From Edaphochlamys debaryana (lineage: Eukaryota; Chlorophyta; Chlorophyceae; Chlamydomonadales), in assembly GCA_016858145.1 (NCBI GenBank), contig JAEHOE010000112.1, positions 186,001-250,000 on the forward strand: a stretch of DNA of 64,000 bases, in the 5' to 3' direction. Below are positions 10,863 to 21,102 of the stretch, piece by piece. Each line of letters begins with the position of its first letter. The stretch's first letter is position 1. A model generated the notes under the pieces. That model had not been told where the DNA came from. It saw only the letters and a program-made list of their open reading frames with translations, and ran no database searches. A program made the translations under genes and the position numbers.

Positions 10863-13800
10863 ATGAAGACCTCCATGACGACCGCCGCAGTCTGCTTCGC
10901 GCTGGCACTCGCTGCAGGGTAGGCGGCGCCTTCCTTCTCGCAACCATTCTTATGGCTTGGGGTGACGTGCCTCTTCCACGCAACAACACCGCTTCCGTGC
11001 CGCCTCGCCTCCCGGCAGGCTCGCGTCCGCCGCCAAGCCCGCCCCCATCCCGCCCCCCACCTACCTCTACGTGTGGGCCGGCGCCACCGACCCCTCCAAG
11101 GCCAAGGACTCGCTGTTCGTAGTGAAGGTGGCGGACGGCACGATCGTCAACACCGTGGAGACGCCATTCAACGGACTGGTGAGCGGCCAAGGGTGGGTGC
11201 CGGGGTGAGGGACGATGTTAGGGTCCGCTGCCCACACATGCAACCGCAACTTGGCCGCCGGCGCTGCACCCGCCCTTGCACGCGCACGCTGCGAACGAGT
11301 TGAGGCGTTGGTTGCTTTACAGTGGTAGGGAAAAGCGGAGAGAGACAGGAGAGAGAACCCACGTTGACCCCCTTCTGCGCGTGCGTTGCCTTCCTGATGA
11401 GGCCCGCGCGGCCGCGCCCCACGAGCATGGTTGCCAAACCTAAACCCAACGTCCAGTCCTCCTTATGCCCCTGCCCCCCCGTCCATTCCTCCTCCCTGCC
11501 CCTGAAACAACTATATCTTCCGTCCCCCCCAGGAGCCTCACCACTGCCGCCTGTCGGTGGACAAGCGCTGGCTGGGCTGCGGGGGGCTGCTGGCGGTGAG
11601 GGGGGGGGGACCAGGGGGGCAGGGGGGCACGGGGGGCAGGGGGATGGCGCACTGGGGGTGGCTGCGGCGTTCATGCCGCATGCATTGTGGGGCTGCCGGC
11701 AGTAGTCGAAGGTGAAGGACAGCCCGTTGTCCCTGGCACCTGCGCACGTCCGCACGCTCCAAGGCCCCCCCTTCCTGCCCGTCCGCAGGTCCTGTCTGGG
11801 GCGCCCAGCCTGCACTTCTTCTCTCTGGTATGTGGGGCGGTGCGGACGAAGCGGGGGGAAACGGGCTGGGCAGGGCGGTTGTGCGAGGAGAAGCACATGC
11901 ATCGTGTTGCCACCGCTCACCACGCCTTCCGCATTTCCTTCTTCCCGCCCAACCCCCCAGGCCGACCCCGCCCTCCCCGTCTACCTGCCGGACGTGGCCC
12001 AGCCCAAGCACAGCGCCATCGCGGATGAGTTCCTGGCCACCCCCGAGGGGGGCTTCGCAATCACCATGGTGCGGCCTTGGAGTGCGCGCGGGGAGAGGGG
12101 GCCGGGGGGAGTGCTCGCACCGCCGCTCAGCCTTGCCGTTCGTTCTAAGTCATCTGACTTGGTTCCATTCCGATAGGGCCCAGCAGCTCAAGCGGTTCCG
12201 CTCGCATCGATCTCTCGCTGCCCCATCCCTGTATCCATGCAGATGGGCAGCGAGACGGGCGGCAGCCCCGGGCGCGTGGTGCTGTACGACAGGGATCTCA
12301 AGCTGCTGGGGGAGTACCCCGAGGACGTCAGCGGGGACAAGGCGACGGGGCTCAACCCGCACGGTGAGGGGGCTGACAGGGGGACTGCATGCTTGGGGCC
12401 AAGGGTGGAGCGTGTGTTTGATACGACCAGTCGGTGGTGGGAGTGTGGGACCCCGCGCGACCGTGGTGCGGCAGCAGTACCGGGAGTCCGGCACCTTGCC
12501 TTGAAACAGGTCCCAGCCCGACCCAAGGACGCGTGCGTGGGGTGGGGGCCTGGCTGGGAGGGGTGTCCCCGTATGTCTAAGGGGGTGCGGCCAAGCAAGT
12601 GTGCAACGCGCTGGTCCCCGCCCAGGCCCTCCGCCCCACTCCCCGGCCCTCTCCCTCCCCTCCCCCCCTCCTCCCTGACCGAAGGTGCCGCCATCGACTG
12701 GAGGCGCAGCACCATGCTCACGGCGGACTACATCGAGCCCGCATCCACCCTGGTGGGTCCCTGGGGAGGGGGCAGTGAGGGGAGAGCGAGAGGGGAGGCG
12801 GGGAGGTTGTGTGTGTTGGGGGGATCGGCAGGGGGGGACCCGGGGTAGAGGCTGTGGGAGGGAAAGCAAGAGGGGCCGCGTGGGCGGTACCGGTGTGTGG
12901 TTCAAGCGGAGGGGCAGGGATGCCGAGGGAGGGGTTGTCTTGCTTCTGCGTGACTCGGCTGATGATAGACAGCTCCTTGCAGGCCCGAGCCGGTCCCACC
13001 GCGGGCACTCACCTCCGCGGCTCTTGCCCATGCCCCACGCCCCACGCCCATTCGCCCCTCCCCCCCCCCAGGTGGGCAATGACCTAGCCCTGCGCACCAC
13101 GGCACGGCTGTGGGACACGCGCACGTGGACCATCAAGGAGGTGGGGGGGGAGAGGGGGGGAAAGGGGAGAGAGGGGAGGGGAGAAGGGGCCTGTCACGTG
13201 CGGCGAGGGCTCATCCCGACCGCTCGCGACCGGCATGCACCCCTTCCCTCGCTCCCCCCAGACCGTTGACGTGGGCAAGACGGGCGGTGCGGGCATCCTG
13301 GACGCCCAGCAAGTGGGGTCCACCCCCGGATACTTCTTCACCACACACACGTGAGCTGGGGGCGGGGCCGGAGCGAGGGGGGGCGTGACAGCTGCAGGGT
13401 TATAACCGGCTGAGCTTGCCCGCCATGCCCCCGGCCCTCGCTATCGTACGACGGCCGACACCCCTCCCTCCCGTCCTCCGCCCCCCACCCCCCACCCGTC
13501 CTGCCCCCCAGCGGCCAACTGTACTACCTGGACTCCCGCGGCCCCGCGCCCCACGTGCCCGTATTGGTGTACAACATCACGGAGCCGGGTGCGTGCGTGC
13601 GCGTGTGCGTGCCCGGCATGGGGAAAGCAAGGGGTGTGCATGTGCTGGGCGCATGCACCGACTCGCTGTCTTGGGTATCGACACCCACCCCACCCCTTCA
13701 CCCCTCTGACCCCCTCCCCCCAGGCACCAGCCCGCTTAGCGATATGATCCACTCCTTCCGGGATGGCAAGCGACTCTTCCTGGCAAATTACCTGGAGTCA

Positions 13801-14786
13801 AAGGTGAGGGGGGGCGAGGGGGCGAAGGTGGCTGGCTCAGGAAAGCCGCACAGCGCTTCCTCTCATGAACTGCCGGACGGGCACGACCTGAGGCCGCCAT
13901 CACGTGGCTTGCACCCAACATCTCCCCCCCTTCCCCAGGTGATGCTGTTTGACACCAGCAACCCCCTGCGCCCCCGCCTGCTCGACACCCTCCAATTGCC
14001 CAAGGGCTCGGGTGAGCGGAGGGGGGTATTGGGGGCCGGGAGGGGCGCCTGTTGAGGCTGGGGGACTGGGGGCTTGTCGGCAAGAGACCGGGTCTGCTCT
14101 CCCGGTCCTCCCTCACCCTCCTGTCCCCGTTGCCCCCTCCCGATGCCCCCGCCCCCTTCTCTCCCCCCCCCAGGCGCGCACGTGTGCATGCTCGCCCCCG
14201 ACGGTCGCACGGGGGTGGTGGGAACGTACTTCCTGGACGAGGGGGCGGCGGGGCAGGTGTGTGGGGGGGGGGAAAGGGGGGCGGGGAGTGCAGGGGCAGG
14301 GGGGGCGGAGGGGATTGTGGGGTACGTGTGTGCTGAAGCCCACTCGTCTATTGAACTCTTCAGTGCGAGGCAGTGCAACAGGAAGCGGGGTCGCCCCCGC
14401 TTCGCCGTGCTGCAGAAACCCGCTTTGCGGTTGCCAATATCCCTTCTGCGCCCCCCGCCCCGCACTCCCCCACAGATCCACCTGGCCGGAGACTCCACGG
14501 TGCACGTCTTCAAGGTGTGCGCGGGGGCAGGCGCATAGGGCATGGGGGCATGGGCGGGGAGTATGCGGGGACGGTGCTGCAGGGAGGCAGGGGGGATACA
14601 GCAGCGTAACCGCATCGCATCTCCACCTTCCCCACCTCCCTTTCTCCCCCGTTTCCCCTCCGTCCCCAGATCGACGCTGGCGCCAAGCGCTTTCTGCTCA
14701 AGAACCGCGGCGCTTACACCATCGACTTTAAGAACCTGGTCCCCGCCAAGGGCGCCTTCCGCCCGCACGGCGTGGCCTACCTCTGA
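10863..14786 (+). CDS. Secreted selenium-binding protein / methanethiol oxidase-like beta-propeller, copy 3
   Basis: Fifteen exons give 413 residues: 10863-10918, 11019-11178, 11533-11595, 11789-11827, 11961-12068, 12243-12363, 12685-12752, 13072-13140, 13262-13350, 13512-13588, 13724-13803, 13939-14011, 14174-14256, 14476-14514 and 14670-14786. Exon lengths equal those of copy 2 except the first two, which lose two and three codons; all phases close. The start gives a short signal peptide, MKTSMTTAAVCFALALAAG, then LASAAKPAP. Most differences from copy 2 are conservative (VRLWDTRTW versus ARLWDTRTW, HMSMLAPDG versus HVCMLAPDG), so all three copies look selected for function. Assigned, like copy 2, to the SBP56 family by blade-by-blade collinearity; the enzymatic activity is inferred only. 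Confidence 0.7.
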
Positions 14787-14920
14787 GTCCGGGCGGGATC
14801 CGCAAGATCCGCATCCTCATGCGACACGTGTGAGGATCCATGGCTCGTCCACCCGGCAACGGTAATAGCGGCAGCCGAAACGTTACCCAACATGATGACA
14901 AGCCTAGCGGTACATAAGGT

Positions 14921-14974
14921 ACATACGGCACATACGGCACATACGGCACATACGGCACATACGGCACATACGGA
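14921..14974. repeat. Six tandem copies of ACATACGGC
   Basis: Five perfect 9-bp units plus one ending ACATACGGA. The units are contiguous with no spacers, so this is a minisatellite and not a CRISPR array. Confidence 0.9.
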
Positions 14975-15168
14975 ACTTAGTGGGTACATAACGGCAGCCG
15001 GAACCGGGGCGCGCCGCCGAAAGGCTGCCGACCGGACCGGATCGAGCCGGACCTCATTCAAGTACACTGGGGGGCATTCATTTGTGAGCGGGAACGGTAG
15101 AAGTACTGCTTTGAGGAGATTGCGGAGGAGGTGGCGTCGCACTCGGCCGCGCAGGGCGCCCGGGTGCT

Positions 15169-15274
15169 GGGTATGGCTGGGGTAAAGGCAGTGTGCAACC
15201 GGGTATGGCTGGGGTAAAGGGAATGTGCAACCGGGTATGGCTGGGGTAAAGGAAATGTGCAACCGGGTATGGCG
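15169..15274. repeat. 32-bp tandem repeat, 3.3 copies
   Basis: The unit is GGGTATGGCTGGGGTAAAGG followed by GAATGTGCAACC. Copies are at 15169-15200, 15201-15232 and 15233-15264, with a partial fourth at 15265-15274. Copies differ only at one or two positions (GCAGTG, GGAATG, GAAATG). Confidence 0.95.
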
Positions 15275-17589
15275 GGCGGGGGTGCTTTCAGGTGTGCCGC
15301 GGGATCCCACGATCCCCTGCAGCAGGGTACGCCGTGCGTTCAAGGCTCGGCAGTTGCAGTGCAGGCTTCAATGAATATTCATCTGTTGGTGTTCCAAGGA
15401 CATGGATGTCCTGTTGCGCTTTGCAGTACGCTTGTGACTTCACACTCTCCTCATACATAACGCTGAAACGCACCCTAACGCAAAATGCCGCCAGGAGCCA
15501 ACCCTACGTTGCGCCGCCGTAGGCCATCCGCGGGCGTTTCCCGCTAAGCACGTAGTGTGCGCAGGTGTGCGCTCCTTGAACGCGGCGGGCGTCTGACAAT
15601 GGGGCCAGGGTCTGGGTGGCTGCTGACGGTGTAGCCCGACCCTCTACCTCCAGCTCTTCGGCAACTAGGTGCTGTAATAATTCCATCATCGAGCCTACTG
15701 GGTCGGGGCCTCGGCCTGCGCCTTGAAGCTTGAGCCTAGGGACGGAAAAGGCGGGGCGGATGCCCAGTGATGCCAGCAGCGCACATGGGGGACTGCGTGG
15801 GCGTGGGAGTGCGCCGGGAGAGCTTGCTGTGTTGGAGGGGTTTGCGAGGGAGCCGAGCGGGCGGAGGGTGAGGGGGTGGCGGCAAGGCATGGCCGTGGGC
15901 CCTGGGCCTGGGTGGACCCCGTCAGGGACCCGACGGACCCCACCGTGGTGGCAGAGCCAGGGCTGACGGCCCTAAATAGCAGCGTGGAGCAACCTACCAA
16001 CCCAACCGCGAAGTCCGGCATTGCGGGGTTGCGAAGGCCCCTAACCATGGCGGCGTGGATTGATTAGTCCGGCGCTGTGGGGCGTAGTACTTGACTGCGC
16101 GGCGCCAGTGCTGCCCGGCCTCGCGGGGTTTGGGGCTAAGCCCCAGGGGGGGGTACAAACAAAGTGGCCCGATATCATGCCCCAAAATCCCCCGACCCCC
16201 CGGGACCGACGACCGACCGACCCGTACAGTGTACGACACTGTCGTACAAGGCCTGTACGTACTCCATTTCATGCCTTTCGCGCTTCGCTGGACTGCTGAC
16301 CGTGTGCTCTATCCATGGGCGCGCACAGCACTCCCGGTGGCCCACGTTGGTCGGGTACCATCAACCATGCCACGGACCCCGACCCGTCAGTTGACCAAGG
16401 GCTCGGCACCGAGGGGCGAAATCAGGGCTTTAGTTTGCTAGTACTGTGCGATCTGAGGCGCGGGAGTGGAAGGCGGGCTTCCGGGAGCACCTGGGAGATG
16501 CCTTTGGGTGGCCGCGTGTGTGCCCGGGGCCCGGCATGCCGACATGTCCCACCGGTCCCGACTCCCTTACACCGCTGGAAGGGTACCAGTGACTTGCCAG
16601 CATAAGTTCTTGCTATGCTGCATGCTCAGGGCGTGCGGGATGATGCTGAGCGGTGCTCTACGCCGCGGTGACAGAGTCCCGCCACACAGCCTCCCAAAGT
16701 ACCCCCACCCCCCCTGACCGACGACCGACCGAGCACTTTGGGCCCCCATAACATTGCAATAAAATGTTCGTTTTTATTTCTGAAAGCGGATTTGGGATCC
16801 TCTCGGCAAGCTCTGTACAGGCGAGGCATGATATATGTCTGAGGAGGACCTACCCCCCCCCTGTAAGCCCTTTTCCCTATCCTGAGGACTAACACCCTTG
16901 TTGTGGTTGCAGCTTTGCCAAGCTGCTGCCATTCCGCCAGGGGGGCAGGCGCCCTACACCCTTCGACCCCTTTGGCACGCGCTAGGGACCGGAGCCCAGC
17001 TAGCCCAGGTACGGAGCCTGGCGCACCGTTGTCAGGGCGCCGGAGATCAAAATTCGTCTGTGCCAGCCCCGCAGTGGGGCGGCTTGCAGCCTTGCAGGAC
17101 GTAGGGCGGCAGGCAGCGAACTGCAGTGAACGGCCAAGGTTGCGAACGAGAGCAACTTGGTGGAGCGCCTCCATGATGCGGTCAAGGGTGGGAGGCGGGG
17201 CTTCAGCACGTTGAGGAAGCGGGGCGGGTGATGACGGGCAGGAGAGTGCGGAAGCGGGGGGTAATCATGAACAACGGGGCGGGGGGGGGGGCGGGGTTGT
17301 CCGGCAGGAAGGGGCCCGGGATCCAATGAGAGCACCTACGGGGGGGTCACAGGCGGATCCCAGGACAACAAGGGTTCACCGCGTAGAGCCTTGGTGCATG
17401 CCCCGTGCACCGGCCCATAGCATAGTCGCTCACAAACTCATTCACCGCACCATAGCGCTGTTCCACCTACCTCGTGTGAAGCTCAGTGCAGCCCAAGGCG
17501 GACGTATTACCAAACCCGCAATTAAAGGGCACCCAGAACGCCGGGTGCCTAGCGCCCGCCGACTATACTCAGTACTACGTGAAGCGGCG

Positions 17590-20112
17590 ATGCGGGGGAC
17601 CATTTGGCGCTCTCTGGCGCTGGTGACGCTTCTGGTTGGCGTCGCCCGCGCAGCACGACCAACCCGACAATCTGGTGCAGAGCCTTCGCATAATTACGAC
17701 TACCTCCTTCTCGTCAGGTCGGTGGCTGCAAGGCACATCGTAGTCGCGCCTCCCCGGTCCGTCAAACGCGGTCGTCCGGCTGTCGCAGGGAGTGGCCCGC
17801 GACCTTCTGCGAGCATGAAGCCTGCAGCAGTCTGAAGAGTGGCGGGTAAGCGGTCGCGGGTGCGGGCTTAGGCAACCGGTCGTCAAACGGCTCGTCCATG
17901 GCGCGCTTTGTCGGGCAGGCTTCAGGCAGCGTGCAAAGGACACACAGAAGCTTCAAGGGCAGTGCAGAGATTGTGTCTCTGAGACATTGGGCCCACCGCG
18001 GGCACACCCGTTTCCAGACTCCTGACCTGCTCCTGTCGGCCGGCCTGGGCCGGCCGGCTCCTCGGGGACGGCATGTGTGGGGGACTCAGCAGTTGTCTGA
18101 GCTGAGGGCCTGAGGCCGTGAGCATTGCCTCCTCGTTGCATGGGTCAGCAGACCCCCCTCGTGCCCCGTCGTGCCCCCAGCGTGGCCGTGGCATGCAACT
18201 TGAGAGGCCTCAGCGCCCCTGCCCCTTTCTTTGAAGCAAGCTTTTACTCATCCAGCCCCTTCTCGCCCGATGCCCCCGACCGCATAATCCCACAGCTTCC
18301 ACTTCACCATCCACGGCCTGTGGCCCGAATTCCTGGACGGCACGTGGCCCCAGTTCTGCGACGCCAGCTATAAGTTTGACATGACTAAGCTGGGAGACGT
18401 CAAGGAGACAATGGAGAAGGTCAGCACCCACCTAACGCGCCGTCCGCCCGATGCAGCAGCCCCCAGCTTACATCCAGCACCACAACCTCTCCCTCGCCTC
18501 CTCTCCCCTCTCACTCCACCCCCCAGGAGTGGCCCAGTTTCGCGGGGTCTGACGAGAACTTCTGGGAGCACGAGTGGTCCAAGCACGGCACCTGCGCCCT
18601 GGACGTGCTGCCCAGCGAGCACAAGTACTTCAAGACGGTGCTGGCGCTGCACGCGCAGTACGACCTGGAGGTGGGGGGGTGGGGCGGGGTGGAGGACAGG
18701 GGTGGGGGGAGAGGGGCCCAGAGGGAACGTGTGTCCTGTGCTGTACCCGTCTTCTCCGCACTCACTCCGCACCGGCCCCTCTCCTGCCCTCCGCGCTCTC
18801 CCCACGCGCAGGCCGCCCTCGCAGCTGCGCGCATCCTGCCCAGCCGCACCGCCTCCTACCGCACGGCCGACCTGGAGAGGGCGGTGCAGGCGGCGCACGG
18901 CGCGCGGCCGCAGCTGCACTGCAGCGACGGGGCGCTGAGCGAGGTGGGGCCCCGGGGGCGGGAGCGGTGGCGCATGCGGCTGCGCTGCGCCCGGTTGGAG
19001 GCGCCGCAGCGCTCTCACCGCTGGGCTTCTCCTCCCCAAACCCCTTGGCCCTCCCCTGCGTCCACCTCTTCCCTCCCCCCCGGCAGGTGTGGATGTGCCT
19101 GGACAAGACCCTGCGCCCCTTCGACTGCCCCGCACCCGCCCCCGGCCCCGCTCCCGAGCCCCTCCAGGGGCTGCGGGGCGGCCCGAGGGCCCCGGAGCCC
19201 GACACGCGCTGCGGCGAGCGCCTGGCCCTGCCGCCGCTCAAGCCCCGGCGCCCGGGGACCGCGGGGGGCGGCGAGGCGGGCACGACCGCCAGCCAAGCAG
19301 CCGCCGTCGCGACTGCGGCAGCAGGGGGCAGGGGCTCCGACCCCGCGGCGCTCGCAGGGCCGGGCCAGGGCCAGGGGCAGGGCCTGAGCCTGATCGGGGA
19401 GGACGAGGGCACCACTGGCCGCAGTGGCGGTTGCGGCGGGGCGTGGGAGGAGTACGTGGACTGGATGCCCCTGGACGCCCTGGAGGAGGGGGACTACCGG
19501 GACGGGGGGGTGCAGGAGAGGGTGGAGGAGGGGGGCGAGGATGGGGACGGGGCCCAGCCGGGGGAGGCGCAGGCGGCGGCAGCGGCGGCAGCGGAGGAGC
19601 TGCTGGCGGCCCAGCGGGCGGCGGCGGCGCGGGAGCGGCGGGCGGCGGCGCGGCTCGAGGCGGCGGTGCAGGGGGCGGTGGCGGCGGCGATGCTGCAGCA
19701 GGCGGCGGCGGTGACGCACCAGAGCCAGCGGCGGCGAGAAAGGCAGCAGGGGCAGCGGGTTCATGCTGTAGCGGCCACCGCTGCAGTACTGCAAAGCAGC
19801 CGGCTCCAGGCCCAGGCCCAGCGGCCGGCGGCTCCCCGCTGGCTGGCTGTCGCCCAGCTGGCCTGTGTGGGCGTGATCGCGCTGGCGCTGGCAGTGCTGG
19901 CGGGGCTGGCACTGACGGTGGCGCTGCGGTTAGCACAGTGGGGTCAGGAGGGCAAGGAAGGCTGCCCGTGCAAAGAGGGGCAGGGGCTGGCGGCGCCGCT
20001 GCTGTGCGATGGCGGCAGCGGCAGCGATAGCGGCAGTGATGTAGAGGAGGGCGCGGCTGAGGGGCGGGCGTGGGCCGCTGCGGCGGGCCCCGCCTACGCG
20101 CCCGTGCACTAG
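17590..20112 (+). CDS. RNase T2-family ribonuclease with C-terminal transmembrane tail
   Basis: Six exons give 536 residues: 17590-17717, 17789-17845, 18296-18419, 18527-18670, 18812-18943 and 19087-20112. The ATG opens a signal peptide (MRGTIWRSLALVTLLVGVARA). The catalytic domain covers residues ~35-215: YDYLLLV, EWPATFCEHEAC, CAS I FTIHGLWPE and CAS II FWEHEWSKHGTC, both with the active-site histidines, then the closing cysteines in LHCSDGALSEVWMCLD. It should cleave RNA in the secretory, vacuolar or extracellular compartment. Odd: ordinary T2 enzymes have 200-280 residues. Here about 310 more follow: a Pro/Gly/acidic linker, an Ala/Arg-rich probable coiled coil (about residues 365-430), a hydrophobic helix LACVGVIALALAVLAGLALT and a short acidic end. 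That would tether the enzyme to a membrane. The long last exon is in one frame with the last catalytic-domain codons. Confidence 0.85.
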
Positions 20113-21102
20113 GGCGGGAGGCGGCGTAAGGGCCAGCAGTGGCCTGTATGACAGACATAACGAATGAGGTCTGAACGAACTTCCCCTGTGTAAGCCGGAA
20201 GCAGAGCGTTCCATGCCTGCTATCTAAGTTCACCAGTGGGCGGGGCAGTTGCCCACCGGCGACATGCTCAGGATTGGGTACGCTGGTGCAAGCAGGTCCT
20301 CAGTGACTGCGACGCGCAACGGCAGGCTAGCCGGCTAGCAATCTTACAGGGCAGGACGCAGGTGGCTAGGCGGCAGGAGGCTATGGTGGCTCTGCTGCTG
20401 GTATCCTGGCCTGTGCACGCCACTGTGCACGTTGCCAGGGCAGGCTCGGGGCCAGATACGCGTCCTCGATGCACTCTGCCGTACTCAGCCTTGACCCCAC
20501 AGCGCCACGACCTGAACCCCCGCCAGCCCCCACCACGGTTCTAGACCAGTCATGTTCCAGTTCTCTCCCTGGCCTGGCCGCTATCCCCCAGCCGTCCCCG
20601 CGTCCTGCATCCCGGCGGAGCGCTCTGGGATCCTCGTCTGTGTCGATGAATACGAGCATAGCAAAAGGCGTGCAACGGGCGCCCTGCCAATACGAGAAGG
20701 CGACCACCCTGATCCTGTAGAGTGATTGCCGCACAGGGACTGCCTACACGGGAAGCTTGGCGTGCCCACGGTCCTCACGCGACTGCGGTACCCCGCCCGC
20801 TCCCCCCGGAACCCCGCTTCGCCCCGACCTCTCCCCCACGGCCTGCTCGCTCCCCCCCTCTTCAACTCTTCGCTTTCCTCCTTCTCACGCCAATGCGCCG
20901 TCGCGTGTGCGCGTGTGCTCAAGTGCATCACAACCGAGCGAGCGATTCCCATTGCTCGCGAGCTTGGCCCGGTCGCGCCAGAACGTAATTGCTTTTGGGT
21001 CGTGCACGCATACGTGTGCCGACGTATCTCAGTTCCTGTTGATGCGAGCCTTGCGCTAGAGGTGCACATTCGCCTAGGCCTAGTTTCGCAAACTCGGGCC
21101 AA
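20113..21102. other. Intergenic region between RNase T2 and trpE
   Basis: No gene recognised. It contains the RNase T2 3' end with a TGTAA signal near 20189 and moderate-GC sequence leading to the trpE 5' region. Confidence 0.5.
20189..20193 (+). terminator. Candidate TGTAA poly(A) signal, RNase T2
   Basis: TGTAA lies 77 bp after the RNase T2 stop codon. Green-algal transcripts commonly use TGTAA just upstream of cleavage. A 5-base word has weak specificity. Confidence 0.45.

Larger units (their letters stand above)
14787..17589. other. Repeat-bearing intergenic region
   Basis: This 2.8-kb stretch has no gene I can support. It holds a 9-bp tandem array (14921-14974), a 32-bp tandem array (15169-15274), an inverted repeat ACAGTGT/ACACTGT around 16227-16243, and a 41-bp direct repeat at about 16180-16220 and 16692-16732 ending GACCGACGACCGACCGA. 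A minus-strand open frame at 15504-15890 contains a plausible helical segment (VGSMMELLQHLVAEELEVEG), but it has no recognisable domain and no splice context. Confidence 0.5.

Noticed and set aside
14921..15274. CRISPR-like regular repeats
   Set aside because: The 9-bp and 32-bp units are directly contiguous, without unique spacers, in a eukaryotic genome.
15504..15890. Minus-strand open frame of ~128 codons
   Set aside because: One plausible helix but no domain, no introns, no poly(A) signal and no repeat copy in the window. It is described within the intergenic entry instead.
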